Positions 1-7,999 of a stretch of DNA of 60,293 bases are shown here, in pieces. The notes beneath the pieces were generated by a model. The model saw only the letters and a program-made list of their open reading frames with translations. It made no database searches and was not told the origin of the DNA. The first letter of the stretch is position 1. The number at the start of each line of letters is the position of its first letter. The translations under genes and the position numbers were made by a program. This DNA is from an uncultured Acidimicrobiales bacterium (GTDB taxonomy: Bacteria > Actinomycetota > Acidimicrobiia > Acidimicrobiales > SZUA-35). The stretch lies in the NCBI GenBank assembly GCA_937930695.1, contig CALHCB010000049.1:1-60293 (forward strand), in the 5' to 3' direction.

Positions 1-10
1 CGTCACGGCC

Positions 11-48
11 GTCCCCTATTCTCCCTACAGGGGACAGGGGGTCTCCCC
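11..48. promoter_or_regulatory. GC-rich inverted repeats upstream of the IniB-like gene
   Basis: A perfect 7-bp inverted repeat (GTCCCCT at 11-17, AGGGGAC at 29-35) is followed at once by a second G4/C4 dyad (37-40 with 45-48). It lies 90-120 bases before the start of the IniB-like gene. A G4/C4 dyad also sits at the start of the second IniB-like gene (5626-5637), so a shared operator is possible. No regulator is known from the window. Confidence 0.3.
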
Positions 49-134
49 GATTCGGTGGATGGAGGGTCGTCGTATGGTGATTCTTGTCAACCGAACACCC
101 CAAAGCGACCCCATCAATGGAGGGAATCCAAACC

Positions 135-1343
135 ATGTCAGACGCAAACCATCTCCTCGAAAATCTGCTCGGCAAACTCATGAGCGACGACAACGCCGCT
201 CTGTCCTACTCACAGGGTCCTGCTGAGTACCTCGCCACCGAGGTCGGCGATGCCGATCTCGCTCAGGCGAATCTTGGTGACGTGATCAGCAACGCCACCA
301 ACTCACTGTCTCTGGCTCCGGAAACGACCGAGACGATCTTCGCAGCAGCGCCTGCAACTGCCGCCCCGGCAGCAGCTCCCGCTGGTGCATCCGGTGGCGG
401 AGCCGCCCCCGCCCCCGCCGCCGCGGCCCCCGTCACCCTCCAGGACGTTGAGCAGAACTTCACGAGCGTCCTGACCGAGGTCCACGGTGGCAACACCGAG
501 TTCACCGAGAACATCGTCGACAACGGCACCGAGTTCGACATCGAGCTCGACGACATCGAAGTCGGTCCTCACGGTGAAGTCGACCTCGAGATCGACAACG
601 AGGTCACCAACGCAAACGCACTTGGCGAGGGCAGCGTTGCTGCCGGCGAAGATGCCACGGGTGTTGCAACCGGTGACGGAGCGATCGCTACTGGTGGGAA
701 TGTCTATGACAGCCAGCAGAACAGCGGCGACGATGCGCTGCAGATCGCTGGCAACAACGACGGTGTCGCGATCGCCGGAGGAAACTCCGGAATCGCAGCC
801 AACGGTTCGGTCGACGATGCCATTATCGGTAACGACAACACCCAGGTCGGCCAAGCCGATGTGGTTGTTTCTGGTGACAACAACGCCGTCACCAACGTCG
901 AGGGCTATGACAACAACGTCGGAAGCAACATCACCGAGGTCAACACCGGTGGCTACTACAGCGGCGGCGACGCCGTTGTCGGCAACAACAACGCCACGAT
1001 CCAAGGTTCAAGCGACGTCAACGCCAGCTTCGGCTCCGGCGACGTCGTTGATGTCAGCGGCGCATCCTTCGACAACTCGAACGTGAACTTCGGAGACGGC
1101 GGCGTCGTGCAAGACAACGACACCACCACCGAGTCAACGATCTCCGGGTCGTTCAACCAGGACAACGATGTCGAGGTCTACACCGAGATCGACACCGACG
1201 TAACGCTCGATCAGAGCATCAACGACTCATCGAACTTCACTGACAAGTCAGACAATGAGTTCGACGAGTCATTCAACACGATCGACACCGAGATTGATGC
1301 CGACGACCACGCCACGGTTGAGGATGTCGAGATCATCGACTGA
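135..1343 (+). CDS. IniB-like acidic repeat protein
   Basis: A protein of 402 residues. The ATG at 135 is preferred to one at 84 because a GGAGGG-type site lies just upstream. Residues 1-60 form a short helical domain (MSDANHLLENLLGKL and YSQGPAEYLA) resembling the N-terminal domain of mycobacterial IniB. An Ala/Pro linker follows at about 62-98, then a long Gly/Asn/Asp/Val region with short imperfect repeats (AGGNSG, GNNNAT, GDNNAV) and a very acidic tail. There is no signal peptide or TM segment. The next two genes encode dynamin-like GTPases, the order of iniB-iniA-iniC in Mycobacterium tuberculosis. A structural or scaffold role for the GTPases at the envelope is inferred. The repeat region may be a beta-solenoid, but homology there is weak. 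Confidence 0.65.
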   Translation: MSDANHLLENLLGKLMSDDNAALSYSQGPAEYLATEVGDADLAQANLGDVISNATNSLSLAPETTETIFAAAPATAAPAAAPAGASGGGAAPAPAAAAPVTLQDVEQNFTSVLTEVHGGNTEFTENIVDNGTEFDIELDDIEVGPHGEVDLEIDNEVTNANALGEGSVAAGEDATGVATGDGAIATGGNVYDSQQNSGDDALQIAGNNDGVAIAGGNSGIAANGSVDDAIIGNDNTQVGQADVVVSGDNNAVTNVEGYDNNVGSNITEVNTGGYYSGGDAVVGNNNATIQGSSDVNASFGSGDVVDVSGASFDNSNVNFGDGGVVQDNDTTTESTISGSFNQDNDVEVYTEIDTDVTLDQSINDSSNFTDKSDNEFDESFNTIDTEIDADDHATVEDVEIID

Positions 1344-1413
1344 TCAGGGCAACTGCTCAGAAGACCACTGAGTTGGTCGACCGGGTAGTGTCAAACGAAG
1401 AACACCTGCTTAC

Positions 1414-1440
1414 ATGGGTCCCGGCTGAGCCGGGGCCCAT
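1414..1440 (+). terminator. Strong hairpin between IniB-like and dynamin genes
   Basis: A 12-bp stem with one U.G pair: ATGGG-T-CCCGGC (1414-1425), loop TGA, GCCGGG-G-CCCAT (1429-1440). No U-tract follows, so it may attenuate rather than end transcription and lower GTPase expression relative to the IniB-like protein. A second perfect 8-bp dyad (CTGCTCAG 1451-1458, CTGAGCAG 1465-1472) follows before the next start. Confidence 0.45.
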
Positions 1441-1498
1441 TGGGCGTATTCTGCTCAGAGATTGCTGAGCAGATTGTCGGTCGACGGAGAGGGACAAC

Positions 1499-3382
1499 AT
1501 GACGGGTCAGGACCTGCATGCAGACGTTCGATCCATGTTGGGATTGGCGTCGCAAGCCACGGCTGCGTACGACCGTGCCGACCTGGGCGAGCGAGTGAGC
1601 CGCCTTGCGGCCAATGTTGGTGATCCGAATGTCCAGGTTGTCGTTGTTGGTGAGTTCAAACAGGGCAAGAGTTCGCTGATCAATGCCCTGGTCAACGCCA
1701 AGATCTGCCCGGTCGACGATGACATCGCCACGGCGGTTCCCACCGTCCTACGCCATGGCGAGGAGAAACGAGCCTTTGCCGTCGTGCAGCCAGTTCTCGT
1801 GGATGGTGGACCACCTCCTGAGGGATCGGAAGAACGTCGAGAGATTCCGTTCGATCAAGTTCCCGCCTACGCAACAGAAATGGGGTTGGTCGACACGTCG
1901 GTCGTCGTCAAGGGCGTCGAGATCGATTTGCCTCGCAAGCTCCTGGCCCAGGGCCTCAGCTTGGTGGACACACCAGGTGTTGGTGGCCTTGGTTCAGCCC
2001 ATGCCACTGCCGCCCTCGGTGCGCTCTCAGTTGCCGATGCTGCCATTTTCGTGAGTGATGCCTCTCAGGAATTCACCCGGGCTGAGATGGACTTTCTCGC
2101 TCAGGCGCAAGATCTCTGTCCTGGTGTTATCTGTTTGATGACCAAGACGGATTTCTATCCGGCGTGGCGACGCGTGCTCGACATCAACCGGGGCCACCTC
2201 GAGCGGCTTGGCTTCGACGTACCGATTCTTCCGGTTTCGTCGATGCTTCGCGCTGAAGCAGTTCGTCGCAATGATCGCGAGCTGAATCAGGAATCGGGCT
2301 TTCCGGAACTCGTCCGAATTCTCACCAACGACATCGTTGCTGGGGCAAACAACCGCGAGCGGTTGCGGGCCAAGCAAACGGTCATGGATATCTGTGACCA
2401 ACTGGCCGGCCAGTTCGAGGCCGAGCTCTCCGCCCTCAATGACCCCGAGAAGGCCAACGAACTTCTCGAACAGCTGGAGCTGGCCAAGCGGCGGGCCGAC
2501 ACGTTGCGTGGTCAGGTGGCCAAGTGGAGCACCACGCTCGCCGATGGCGTCGGCGATCTCACGAGCGACATCGACTTCGACTTTCGTCAGCGGATGCGTC
2601 GCATTACCCAGGAAGGTGATGCGGCGATCGAAAATTCCGATCCTCTCGACACCTGGGCGGAATTCGAGCCGTGGTTGGTCAATCGTGTCTCCCACGAGGT
2701 GGTGTCCAACTACCGGTATCTCACCGAACGTTCTGCGACGCTGAGTGCTGACGTCTCCGAACACTTCGAGATCGACGGTCAAGCTCTTGTTGGACAACTC
2801 GACGTCCACAATCCGACGAGTGTGCTCGAAGGTGTGCAGGTCGAGCCGTCTGTCGACCTGACCGCAGTCACCGTCGGCAAGAAGGGGATGACGATGCTGC
2901 GAGGCTCGTACTCCGGCATGCTGATGTTCACCGTGCTCGGCGGGCTTGCGTCTGCTGTGGTCCCGCCACTCGCTCTCACGGTGGCTGCACCGGCGGTTGG
3001 GCTCGTGATGGGGCGTGGAGCATTGAAAGATGAAAAGACTCGACAATTGGCCAAGCGTCGAAGTGAGGCGAGGAACTCGATGCGTCGCTACTGCGATGAG
3101 GTGAGTTTCCAAGTCAACAAAGACAGCCGCGACACACTGCGTCGAGTCCAGCGACAGTTACGGGATTACTACAGCACCCGGGCCGAAGAGCTGCACAAGT
3201 CGACAACCGAAGCCCTCAAGGGAGCGACCGAAGCGGCCAAGATCGGGCAGTCTGAGAAAGGATCTCGGATTCGTGATATCGAGGCTGAGCTTGGACGTAT
3301 CAAACAGCTGCGTGACAAGGCGACAGCCTTGAAGACGACCGTCAGTGGCCCGGCGCCGTCACCAAGCGGTGCGCGTGCATGA
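1499..3382 (+). CDS. Dynamin-like GTPase, IniA type
   Basis: A 627-residue dynamin-superfamily GTPase. ATG at 1499 follows GGAGAGGG. The G1 P-loop is GEFKQGKSSLINALV (about residue 51), G3 is DTPGVGG (about 158) and G4 is TKTD (about 215). A long helical stalk follows, with a hydrophobic segment at about 462-505 that could act as a membrane paddle, then a charged coiled-coil C-terminus. Family knowledge: bacterial dynamins bind and remodel the inner membrane, and mycobacterial IniA is induced by cell-wall drugs. The downstream GTPase overlaps by 4 bases (ATGA), so the two are translationally coupled and probably act together. Confidence 0.85.
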   Translation: MTGQDLHADVRSMLGLASQATAAYDRADLGERVSRLAANVGDPNVQVVVVGEFKQGKSSLINALVNAKICPVDDDIATAVPTVLRHGEEKRAFAVVQPVLVDGGPPPEGSEERREIPFDQVPAYATEMGLVDTSVVVKGVEIDLPRKLLAQGLSLVDTPGVGGLGSAHATAALGALSVADAAIFVSDASQEFTRAEMDFLAQAQDLCPGVICLMTKTDFYPAWRRVLDINRGHLERLGFDVPILPVSSMLRAEAVRRNDRELNQESGFPELVRILTNDIVAGANNRERLRAKQTVMDICDQLAGQFEAELSALNDPEKANELLEQLELAKRRADTLRGQVAKWSTTLADGVGDLTSDIDFDFRQRMRRITQEGDAAIENSDPLDTWAEFEPWLVNRVSHEVVSNYRYLTERSATLSADVSEHFEIDGQALVGQLDVHNPTSVLEGVQVEPSVDLTAVTVGKKGMTMLRGSYSGMLMFTVLGGLASAVVPPLALTVAAPAVGLVMGRGALKDEKTRQLAKRRSEARNSMRRYCDEVSFQVNKDSRDTLRRVQRQLRDYYSTRAEELHKSTTEALKGATEAAKIGQSEKGSRIRDIEAELGRIKQLRDKATALKTTVSGPAPSPSGARA

Positions 3383-4857
3383 CGCTCGTTGAGCAATCTC
3401 GTCAGATCCTCGTTGATGCCCAACAGGTCTTCGCCGGTCATCCCGATGCCGAATCACTCGGTGGTGCCCTCGAGCGCCTCGATGGCCCGCTTCGTGTGGC
3501 GATCGCGGGCAAGGTAAAAGCGGGGAAGTCGACGCTTCTGAACGCGTTGGTGGGCGAACGACTCGCGCCAACCGATACCGGTGAGTGCACCAAGATCGTC
3601 ACCTGGTACCGAGACGGCCACACCTACCAGGTCCTCATTCACCCAACCGATGGGTCAGCCCCGGTGCAGGCCCGTTTCCATCGAGACGATGGTGCGATTG
3701 AAGTTGATTTGGCGAATCGCGATGCGATGGAGATCGAGCGACTCGATGTCACCTGGCCCTCCAGTGGGCTGCGCAAGCTGACGCTCATCGATACTCCGGG
3801 TGTTGATTCGTTGACCGACGGGATCGCGACTCGAGCCTTCGAATTTCTCGACCCTGAGGATCGGGGAACTGCGACCGACGCCGTGCTCTATCTCATGAAG
3901 CACATTCACTCTTCGGACCTCCGCCTTCTGGAAGCGTTTCACGACGACTCCGTTGCAGAACCAAATCCGGTCAACGCCGTTGCGGTTCTGTCCCGAGCCG
4001 ATGAGATCGGTGCAGGACGCCTCGACTCGATGGCTTCGGCTCGCCGAATCGCCAAGCGCTATGGCCAAGACGGGCGGATGAAGCGTCTCGTGCAAGTCGT
4101 GGTGCCGGTGGCCGGGCTGCTGGCTGAGACTGCAGAGACACTGACTGAGTGGGAATTCAAGGCACTGCGCCAACTGGCGGATGCGCCGTCCAAGGAGCTC
4201 GAGCCGTATCTACTCTCCGCTGATCGATTTGTGGAGGCTCGCCCCGAGACGCCGCTGACTTCGCTGGAACGCGAGCAGTTGTTGGGTCGCTTTGGCCTGT
4301 TCGGTATTCGGCTTTCGTTGGCTCTTCTTCGCCGTAACGTCGTGACCTCGAGTGTCGAGCTCGCTGATGAGTTGGTGAGTCGGTCCGGTCTTGTCGAACT
4401 TCAGACGTTGTTGACGACGTTGTTCGTCGATCGTGCCGATGTCTTGAAGGCTCGTTCCGCCCTTCTTGCGGTTGAACGCCTGTGTGTCGACAACCCGGAT
4501 CATCCGGGGGCTCGAGATCTCCTGCTTTCGATCGAACGAATCATGGCCGGCGCCCACCCGTTCAACGAGCTGAGCACGCTCGCCGCGGTGCGTAGCGGAT
4601 GGATCAAGGCAAAAGACGAGGATCTGCGATCTCTCGAGCGTGTGCTTGGGAGTTCCGGCACGGCGTCCTGGCAACGTCTCGAACTCGACGAAGCAACGGC
4701 ACCCGACGCCGTGCGGGCCACGGCGATTGAACAACTGGGCCGATGGCAGCGTCTGGCCGAGAATCCGTTCACCACCCACGACCTCGTGACTGCGGCCAGA
4801 GTTGCGATCCGCACCCTCGAGGCGCTGATCACCGAATCAATGCCAACCAATCACTAA
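3379..4857 (+). CDS. Dynamin-like GTPase, IniC type
   Basis: A 492-residue GTPase partner of the preceding protein. Motifs: G1 GKVKAGKSTLLNALVG (about residue 41), G3 DTPGVDS (about 139), G4 SRAD (about 210). It has no obvious hydrophobic paddle, matching the shorter IniC-type member of actinobacterial dynamin pairs. Its ATG overlaps the upstream TGA. A heteromeric complex with the IniA-type partner is inferred from pairing and coupling. Confidence 0.82.
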   Translation: MTLVEQSRQILVDAQQVFAGHPDAESLGGALERLDGPLRVAIAGKVKAGKSTLLNALVGERLAPTDTGECTKIVTWYRDGHTYQVLIHPTDGSAPVQARFHRDDGAIEVDLANRDAMEIERLDVTWPSSGLRKLTLIDTPGVDSLTDGIATRAFEFLDPEDRGTATDAVLYLMKHIHSSDLRLLEAFHDDSVAEPNPVNAVAVLSRADEIGAGRLDSMASARRIAKRYGQDGRMKRLVQVVVPVAGLLAETAETLTEWEFKALRQLADAPSKELEPYLLSADRFVEARPETPLTSLEREQLLGRFGLFGIRLSLALLRRNVVTSSVELADELVSRSGLVELQTLLTTLFVDRADVLKARSALLAVERLCVDNPDHPGARDLLLSIERIMAGAHPFNELSTLAAVRSGWIKAKDEDLRSLERVLGSSGTASWQRLELDEATAPDAVRATAIEQLGRWQRLAENPFTTHDLVTAARVAIRTLEALITESMPTNH

Positions 4858-4910
4858 CCCGCCCAAGAGCGAGCCGGCTCTGTCGTCAGATCGGCACCCT
4901 CACCGCTCGC

Positions 4911-5624
4911 TCAGCCTTCGAAGTCCAAGTCGAGCGGGTCGGCACCATCGGCGTCATCTTCGAAGTCGACCGAGAACAGATCCCCGCCCTCTTCGAGCAG
5001 GTCATCGCCGCTCTCCAGTTGGTCGAATCCGTCGTCGAATTCGGGCTCGGGGTTGAACGCTGCAGCCTCAGGCATTTGTGGCACGTCGAACTCGTCGATT
5101 TCGTCGTCGAGGGTGAAATCATCGACTTCTTCGCCCGCCCCGAAGTGGGTGCCTTCGTCAGCAGCTGGTCCATCAGCCAGGATTTGCGCGCCATCGATGT
5201 CAAGATCGCTCGGATCATGATCGATGCCCGCTGTTGCCGCATCAACTGCTGCGTTTGGTTCGTGGTCCTGTGGCGTCTCGCTCTCGCTGGGAGCAAAGGC
5301 GCTGGGGTCAGGGCTCACCTCGGCAAACATGCCGAACGCGTCGAGTTGAGGATCAAGATCAGTTTCGGGAAGGTCACCTGCCTCGAACGGCACGGGTCCA
5401 ACTCGGGTGACCACGGGCGCCAGAGCATCGGCAGTGGCGAGGGGAGCGGCGTCTGCAAAGTGGCTCAGGGCAGTTCCGAAGAGGTCCGCAGGGACGTCGT
5501 CGAATCCGGCTTCGGCCAGTGCAGAAGAAGGATCGACGCCCGAATCGGGGTTGGCCAGTAGGCCGTCGATGGCATCTCGAAGGGTCACGTCGTCAATGTA
5601 GACGTGACCATGGACACGATCCAT
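4911..5624 (-). CDS. Second IniB-like acidic protein
   Basis: A 237-residue soluble protein, divergent from the Hsp70 gene. Residues 8-60 (YIDDVTLRDAIDGLLANPDS, then ALAEAGFDDVPADLF) resemble the short IniB N-terminal domain. The rest is Ala/Pro/Asp/Glu rich with a strongly acidic, probably disordered C-terminus. No signal peptide or TM. The ribosome-binding site AGGGGGAC is part of a small dyad (5626-5637) that could fold over it. It may be an adaptor or client linking the dynamins and the Hsp70. That is inference from position and a weak domain match. Confidence 0.55.
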   Translation of the reverse strand: MDRVHGHVYIDDVTLRDAIDGLLANPDSGVDPSSALAEAGFDDVPADLFGTALSHFADAAPLATADALAPVVTRVGPVPFEAGDLPETDLDPQLDAFGMFAEVSPDPSAFAPSESETPQDHEPNAAVDAATAGIDHDPSDLDIDGAQILADGPAADEGTHFGAGEEVDDFTLDDEIDEFDVPQMPEAAAFNPEPEFDDGFDQLESGDDLLEEGGDLFSVDFEDDADGADPLDLDFEG

Positions 5625-5625
5625 C

Positions 5626-5637
5626 GGGGATGTCCCC
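5626..5637 (-). promoter_or_regulatory. Dyad over the ribosome-binding site of the second IniB-like gene
   Basis: GGGGA-TG-TCCCC is a near-perfect dyad within the 13 bases before the ATG at 5624. In the mRNA the G-run is the Shine-Dalgarno sequence and pairs with the C-run beside the start codon, so it could limit translation or serve as an operator. CCCTAGGG at 5644-5651 is a second small palindrome. Confidence 0.3.
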
Positions 5638-5658
5638 CTACCACCCTAGGGAAGTGAC

Positions 5659-5689
5659 GGAACATACGAATTGGAGCGCTTACGTCTGA
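5659..5689 (+). promoter_or_regulatory. Candidate ECF-sigma promoter of the Hsp70 gene
   Basis: GGAACAT (5659-5665) and GTCTGA (5684-5689) are 18 bases apart. This matches the general GGAAC / CGTC-or-GTCTGA layout of extracytoplasmic-function sigma promoters. A TATGAT box at 5705-5710 is an alternative -10 for a housekeeping sigma factor. Transcription would start 20-50 bases before the GTG at 5741. Confidence 0.3.
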
Positions 5690-5740
5690 TTCACAGTGGC
5701 CCTCTATGATGTGAAAACTGTCTGGAGGGACACACCACCC

Positions 5741-7945
5741 GTGACGTATCAACTCGGCATCGATTTAGGAACTACCTACACCGCAGCAGCGGTGTACCGG
5801 GAGGGCCGAGCGAGCATTTGCGCGCTCGGTGGACGCGCCGCGTCGATCCCTTCGGTTGTGCTGCTGCGTGAGGATGAGACGGTCTTGACCGGCGATGCCG
5901 CAGTACGGCGCGCCATCACAGAACCCGAGCGAGTAGCTCGGGAGTTCAAACGTCGTTTGGGCGACTCGACACCGATCATTGTCGGAGGCACTCCGTACTC
6001 CGCGGAAGCGCTGTCGGCTCGTTTGTTGCGATCGGTCGTCGACCAGGTGACCGAACGCGAAGGTGAAGCGCCGAATCAGATCGCGCTGTGTCACCCGGCG
6101 AACTGGGGTCAGTTCAAAATCGATCTGCTTGGTCAAGCCGTTCGCCTCGCCAATCTTGATTCGGACAAGGTCACTTTTCTGACCGAGCCCGAGGCGGCCG
6201 CCATCTCTTATGCGGCTCAGGAGCGGGTCGATCCTGGTGAAGTCGTCGCGGTGTACGACCTCGGCGGCGGAACATTTGATGCTGCGGTTCTCCGTCGAAC
6301 CCAGAACGGCTTCGAGATTGTCGGCAAGCCCGAAGGTATTGAGCGGCTCGGCGGCATCGATTTCGATGCCGCGGTCTTTGCACACGTCACCCGCTCTCTT
6401 GACGGAGCTATTCAACAACTCGATCCCGACGATCCTGCAGCCCAAGCTGGTGTTGCTCGTCTTCGGGCCGATTGTGTTGATGCCAAAGAAGCACTGTCCT
6501 CAGATACTGATGCCACGATCCCGGTGCTGTTGCCGAACGTGCAGACCGATGTTCGCATTACTCGTCGCGAATTCGAATCGCTGATTCGGCCGTCGCTTGT
6601 TGACTCGATCGAGGCAATGCGGCGGGCACTTCGCTCTGCCGGTGTCGAGCCATCCGACGTGAGCCGAGTCCTTCTTGTCGGCGGATCAAGCCGGGTTCCC
6701 CTGATCGCCCAGCTTGTCTCGTCCGAGCTTGGACGCCCTGTCGCTGTCGATGCTCACCCCAAGCATGCGATTGCCCTTGGTGCAGCGTTCGCTGCAGGTG
6801 GTGCCCTGGCCCAGGTCGACCCTGGTCCTGCAACAGTGATCGACTCCGCGCCGCTTCCCGACGCTGCACCACCCGTTCCTGCGGCGGCACCCCCGATGCC
6901 CGCAGCGGCACCCGTTGCTGAGACACCTGGCCCCGCTGCGGTCATTCCTCCAACACCGGCGCCGGAACCTCCCGCTCCAGCACCGCCGGTCGCAACTCCA
7001 CCCGCGCCGACACCTCCGACCCCCGAGCCAGCACCGCCGGTTGCTGCACCTCCAACACCCGCGCCAGAACCGATTGTGGCGGCGGCCCCCGCTCCTGTGC
7101 AGGCCCCACCACAAACCGTTGCGGAGATCCCCGGAGCAGCTCCCGCAGTGGCGGCGAGCGCTCCGTCTGGTGGAAATCGCAACGTTCTGATCGGGGCGCT
7201 GGTCGGCGTGCTCGCCGTGCTCGGCATTGGTGGCTACCTCATCTTCAGCGGTGGGGAAGGGGGCGAAGACAACGCAGCTGCTGGCGCCACGACGGTCGCG
7301 GCCTCCGCAGAGACGACGACAACAGTGACGGTGTCCACCACGACCACCGAGGCCACGACCACAACCGAGGCCGGTCCATCTGACTCCGACATGAGCGCCT
7401 CGGGCATTGCCGCGGTGAGTGCGGTGGCTCCCGATCTCGATGTCACGGTGATCGACGGCACGCTCACTGTCGAGGGAACAGTTGAGGATGAAAACGTTGA
7501 ATCGGATGTTCTCGCAGCCGCTGGAGCGGTCGTTGGCGTCAACGACGTGCAGAATCTCTTGACGGTGCTGCCCGAGGATGAGCGATGTGGGGACACAGTG
7601 CAGAGCATCGATCGTTGGGCCTGTATCACCGAGGTGACCTACGACGGCACCACGATCTCCGCCACCTACGACTTCGACAATGCCGGCGAAAATCTCAGCA
7701 TTGGCAGTGGCTATCACCTCCACTTCTTCAGTAGCTCGGTTGAGCCAGCAACTGCCGGTGCAGGTGGCGACGCTTCGAGCGGCGGCGGCTCGTGGAAGGT
7801 TTGGGATACCCCAGACACATTCTCTGCCAGCCCCAACGAGTTGGGTGGACTCCCGGAGAAGCTGTGCGTACGGGTCGCGACACCGCGCCACACCCTGGAG
7901 AATCTCGACTCCGGAAACTGCTTCACGATCGTTGACAACAGCTGA
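5741..7945 (+). CDS. Membrane-anchored Hsp70 with BON-like C-terminal region
   Basis: A 734-residue protein. GTG at 5741 is chosen because TGGAGGGA precedes it and GIDLGTTYTAAAV then starts at residue 6. Residues 1-345 are an Hsp70/actin-fold ATPase (phosphate loop GIDLGTT, VYDLGGGTFDAAVL, VLLVGGSSRVPLI). The usual substrate-binding domain is missing. Instead there is a Pro/Ala linker (374-466), one TM helix (about 483-504), a Thr-rich spacer, a BON-like region (about 550-612) and a C-terminal domain with four cysteines. The ATPase would be cytoplasmic and the C-terminus extracytoplasmic. It lies beside the IniB/dynamin genes, suggesting a shared envelope-stress function. The ATPase assignment is firm, the BON assignment moderate. 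Confidence 0.82.
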   Translation: MTYQLGIDLGTTYTAAAVYREGRASICALGGRAASIPSVVLLREDETVLTGDAAVRRAITEPERVAREFKRRLGDSTPIIVGGTPYSAEALSARLLRSVVDQVTEREGEAPNQIALCHPANWGQFKIDLLGQAVRLANLDSDKVTFLTEPEAAAISYAAQERVDPGEVVAVYDLGGGTFDAAVLRRTQNGFEIVGKPEGIERLGGIDFDAAVFAHVTRSLDGAIQQLDPDDPAAQAGVARLRADCVDAKEALSSDTDATIPVLLPNVQTDVRITRREFESLIRPSLVDSIEAMRRALRSAGVEPSDVSRVLLVGGSSRVPLIAQLVSSELGRPVAVDAHPKHAIALGAAFAAGGALAQVDPGPATVIDSAPLPDAAPPVPAAAPPMPAAAPVAETPGPAAVIPPTPAPEPPAPAPPVATPPAPTPPTPEPAPPVAAPPTPAPEPIVAAAPAPVQAPPQTVAEIPGAAPAVAASAPSGGNRNVLIGALVGVLAVLGIGGYLIFSGGEGGEDNAAAGATTVAASAETTTTVTVSTTTTEATTTTEAGPSDSDMSASGIAAVSAVAPDLDVTVIDGTLTVEGTVEDENVESDVLAAAGAVVGVNDVQNLLTVLPEDERCGDTVQSIDRWACITEVTYDGTTISATYDFDNAGENLSIGSGYHLHFFSSSVEPATAGAGGDASSGGGSWKVWDTPDTFSASPNELGGLPEKLCVRVATPRHTLENLDSGNCFTIVDNS

Positions 7946-7999
7946 GGACAGCTGTGGTGGCGCACGGGAATTGGGAAGCAGGGCCGCGCCACTGCCAGG

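Noticed and set aside
303..1004. Long minus-strand ORF opposite the IniB-like gene
   Set aside because: Its composition is the mirror of the repeat-rich gene, with no domain, no ribosome-binding site and biased third codon positions on the other strand.
2027..3112. 361-residue minus-strand ORF opposite the dynamin gene
   Set aside because: A high-GC shadow ORF; the plus strand encodes a complete GTPase with all motifs.
4743..5561. 272-residue plus-strand ORF opposite the second IniB-like gene
   Set aside because: It starts inside the IniC-type gene and has no recognisable domain; the minus strand has a clear acidic protein with ribosome-binding site.
6686..7891. 401-residue minus-strand ORF opposite the Hsp70
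   Set aside because: Arg/Gly/Cys-rich composition typical of an antisense frame of a Pro/Ala linker.
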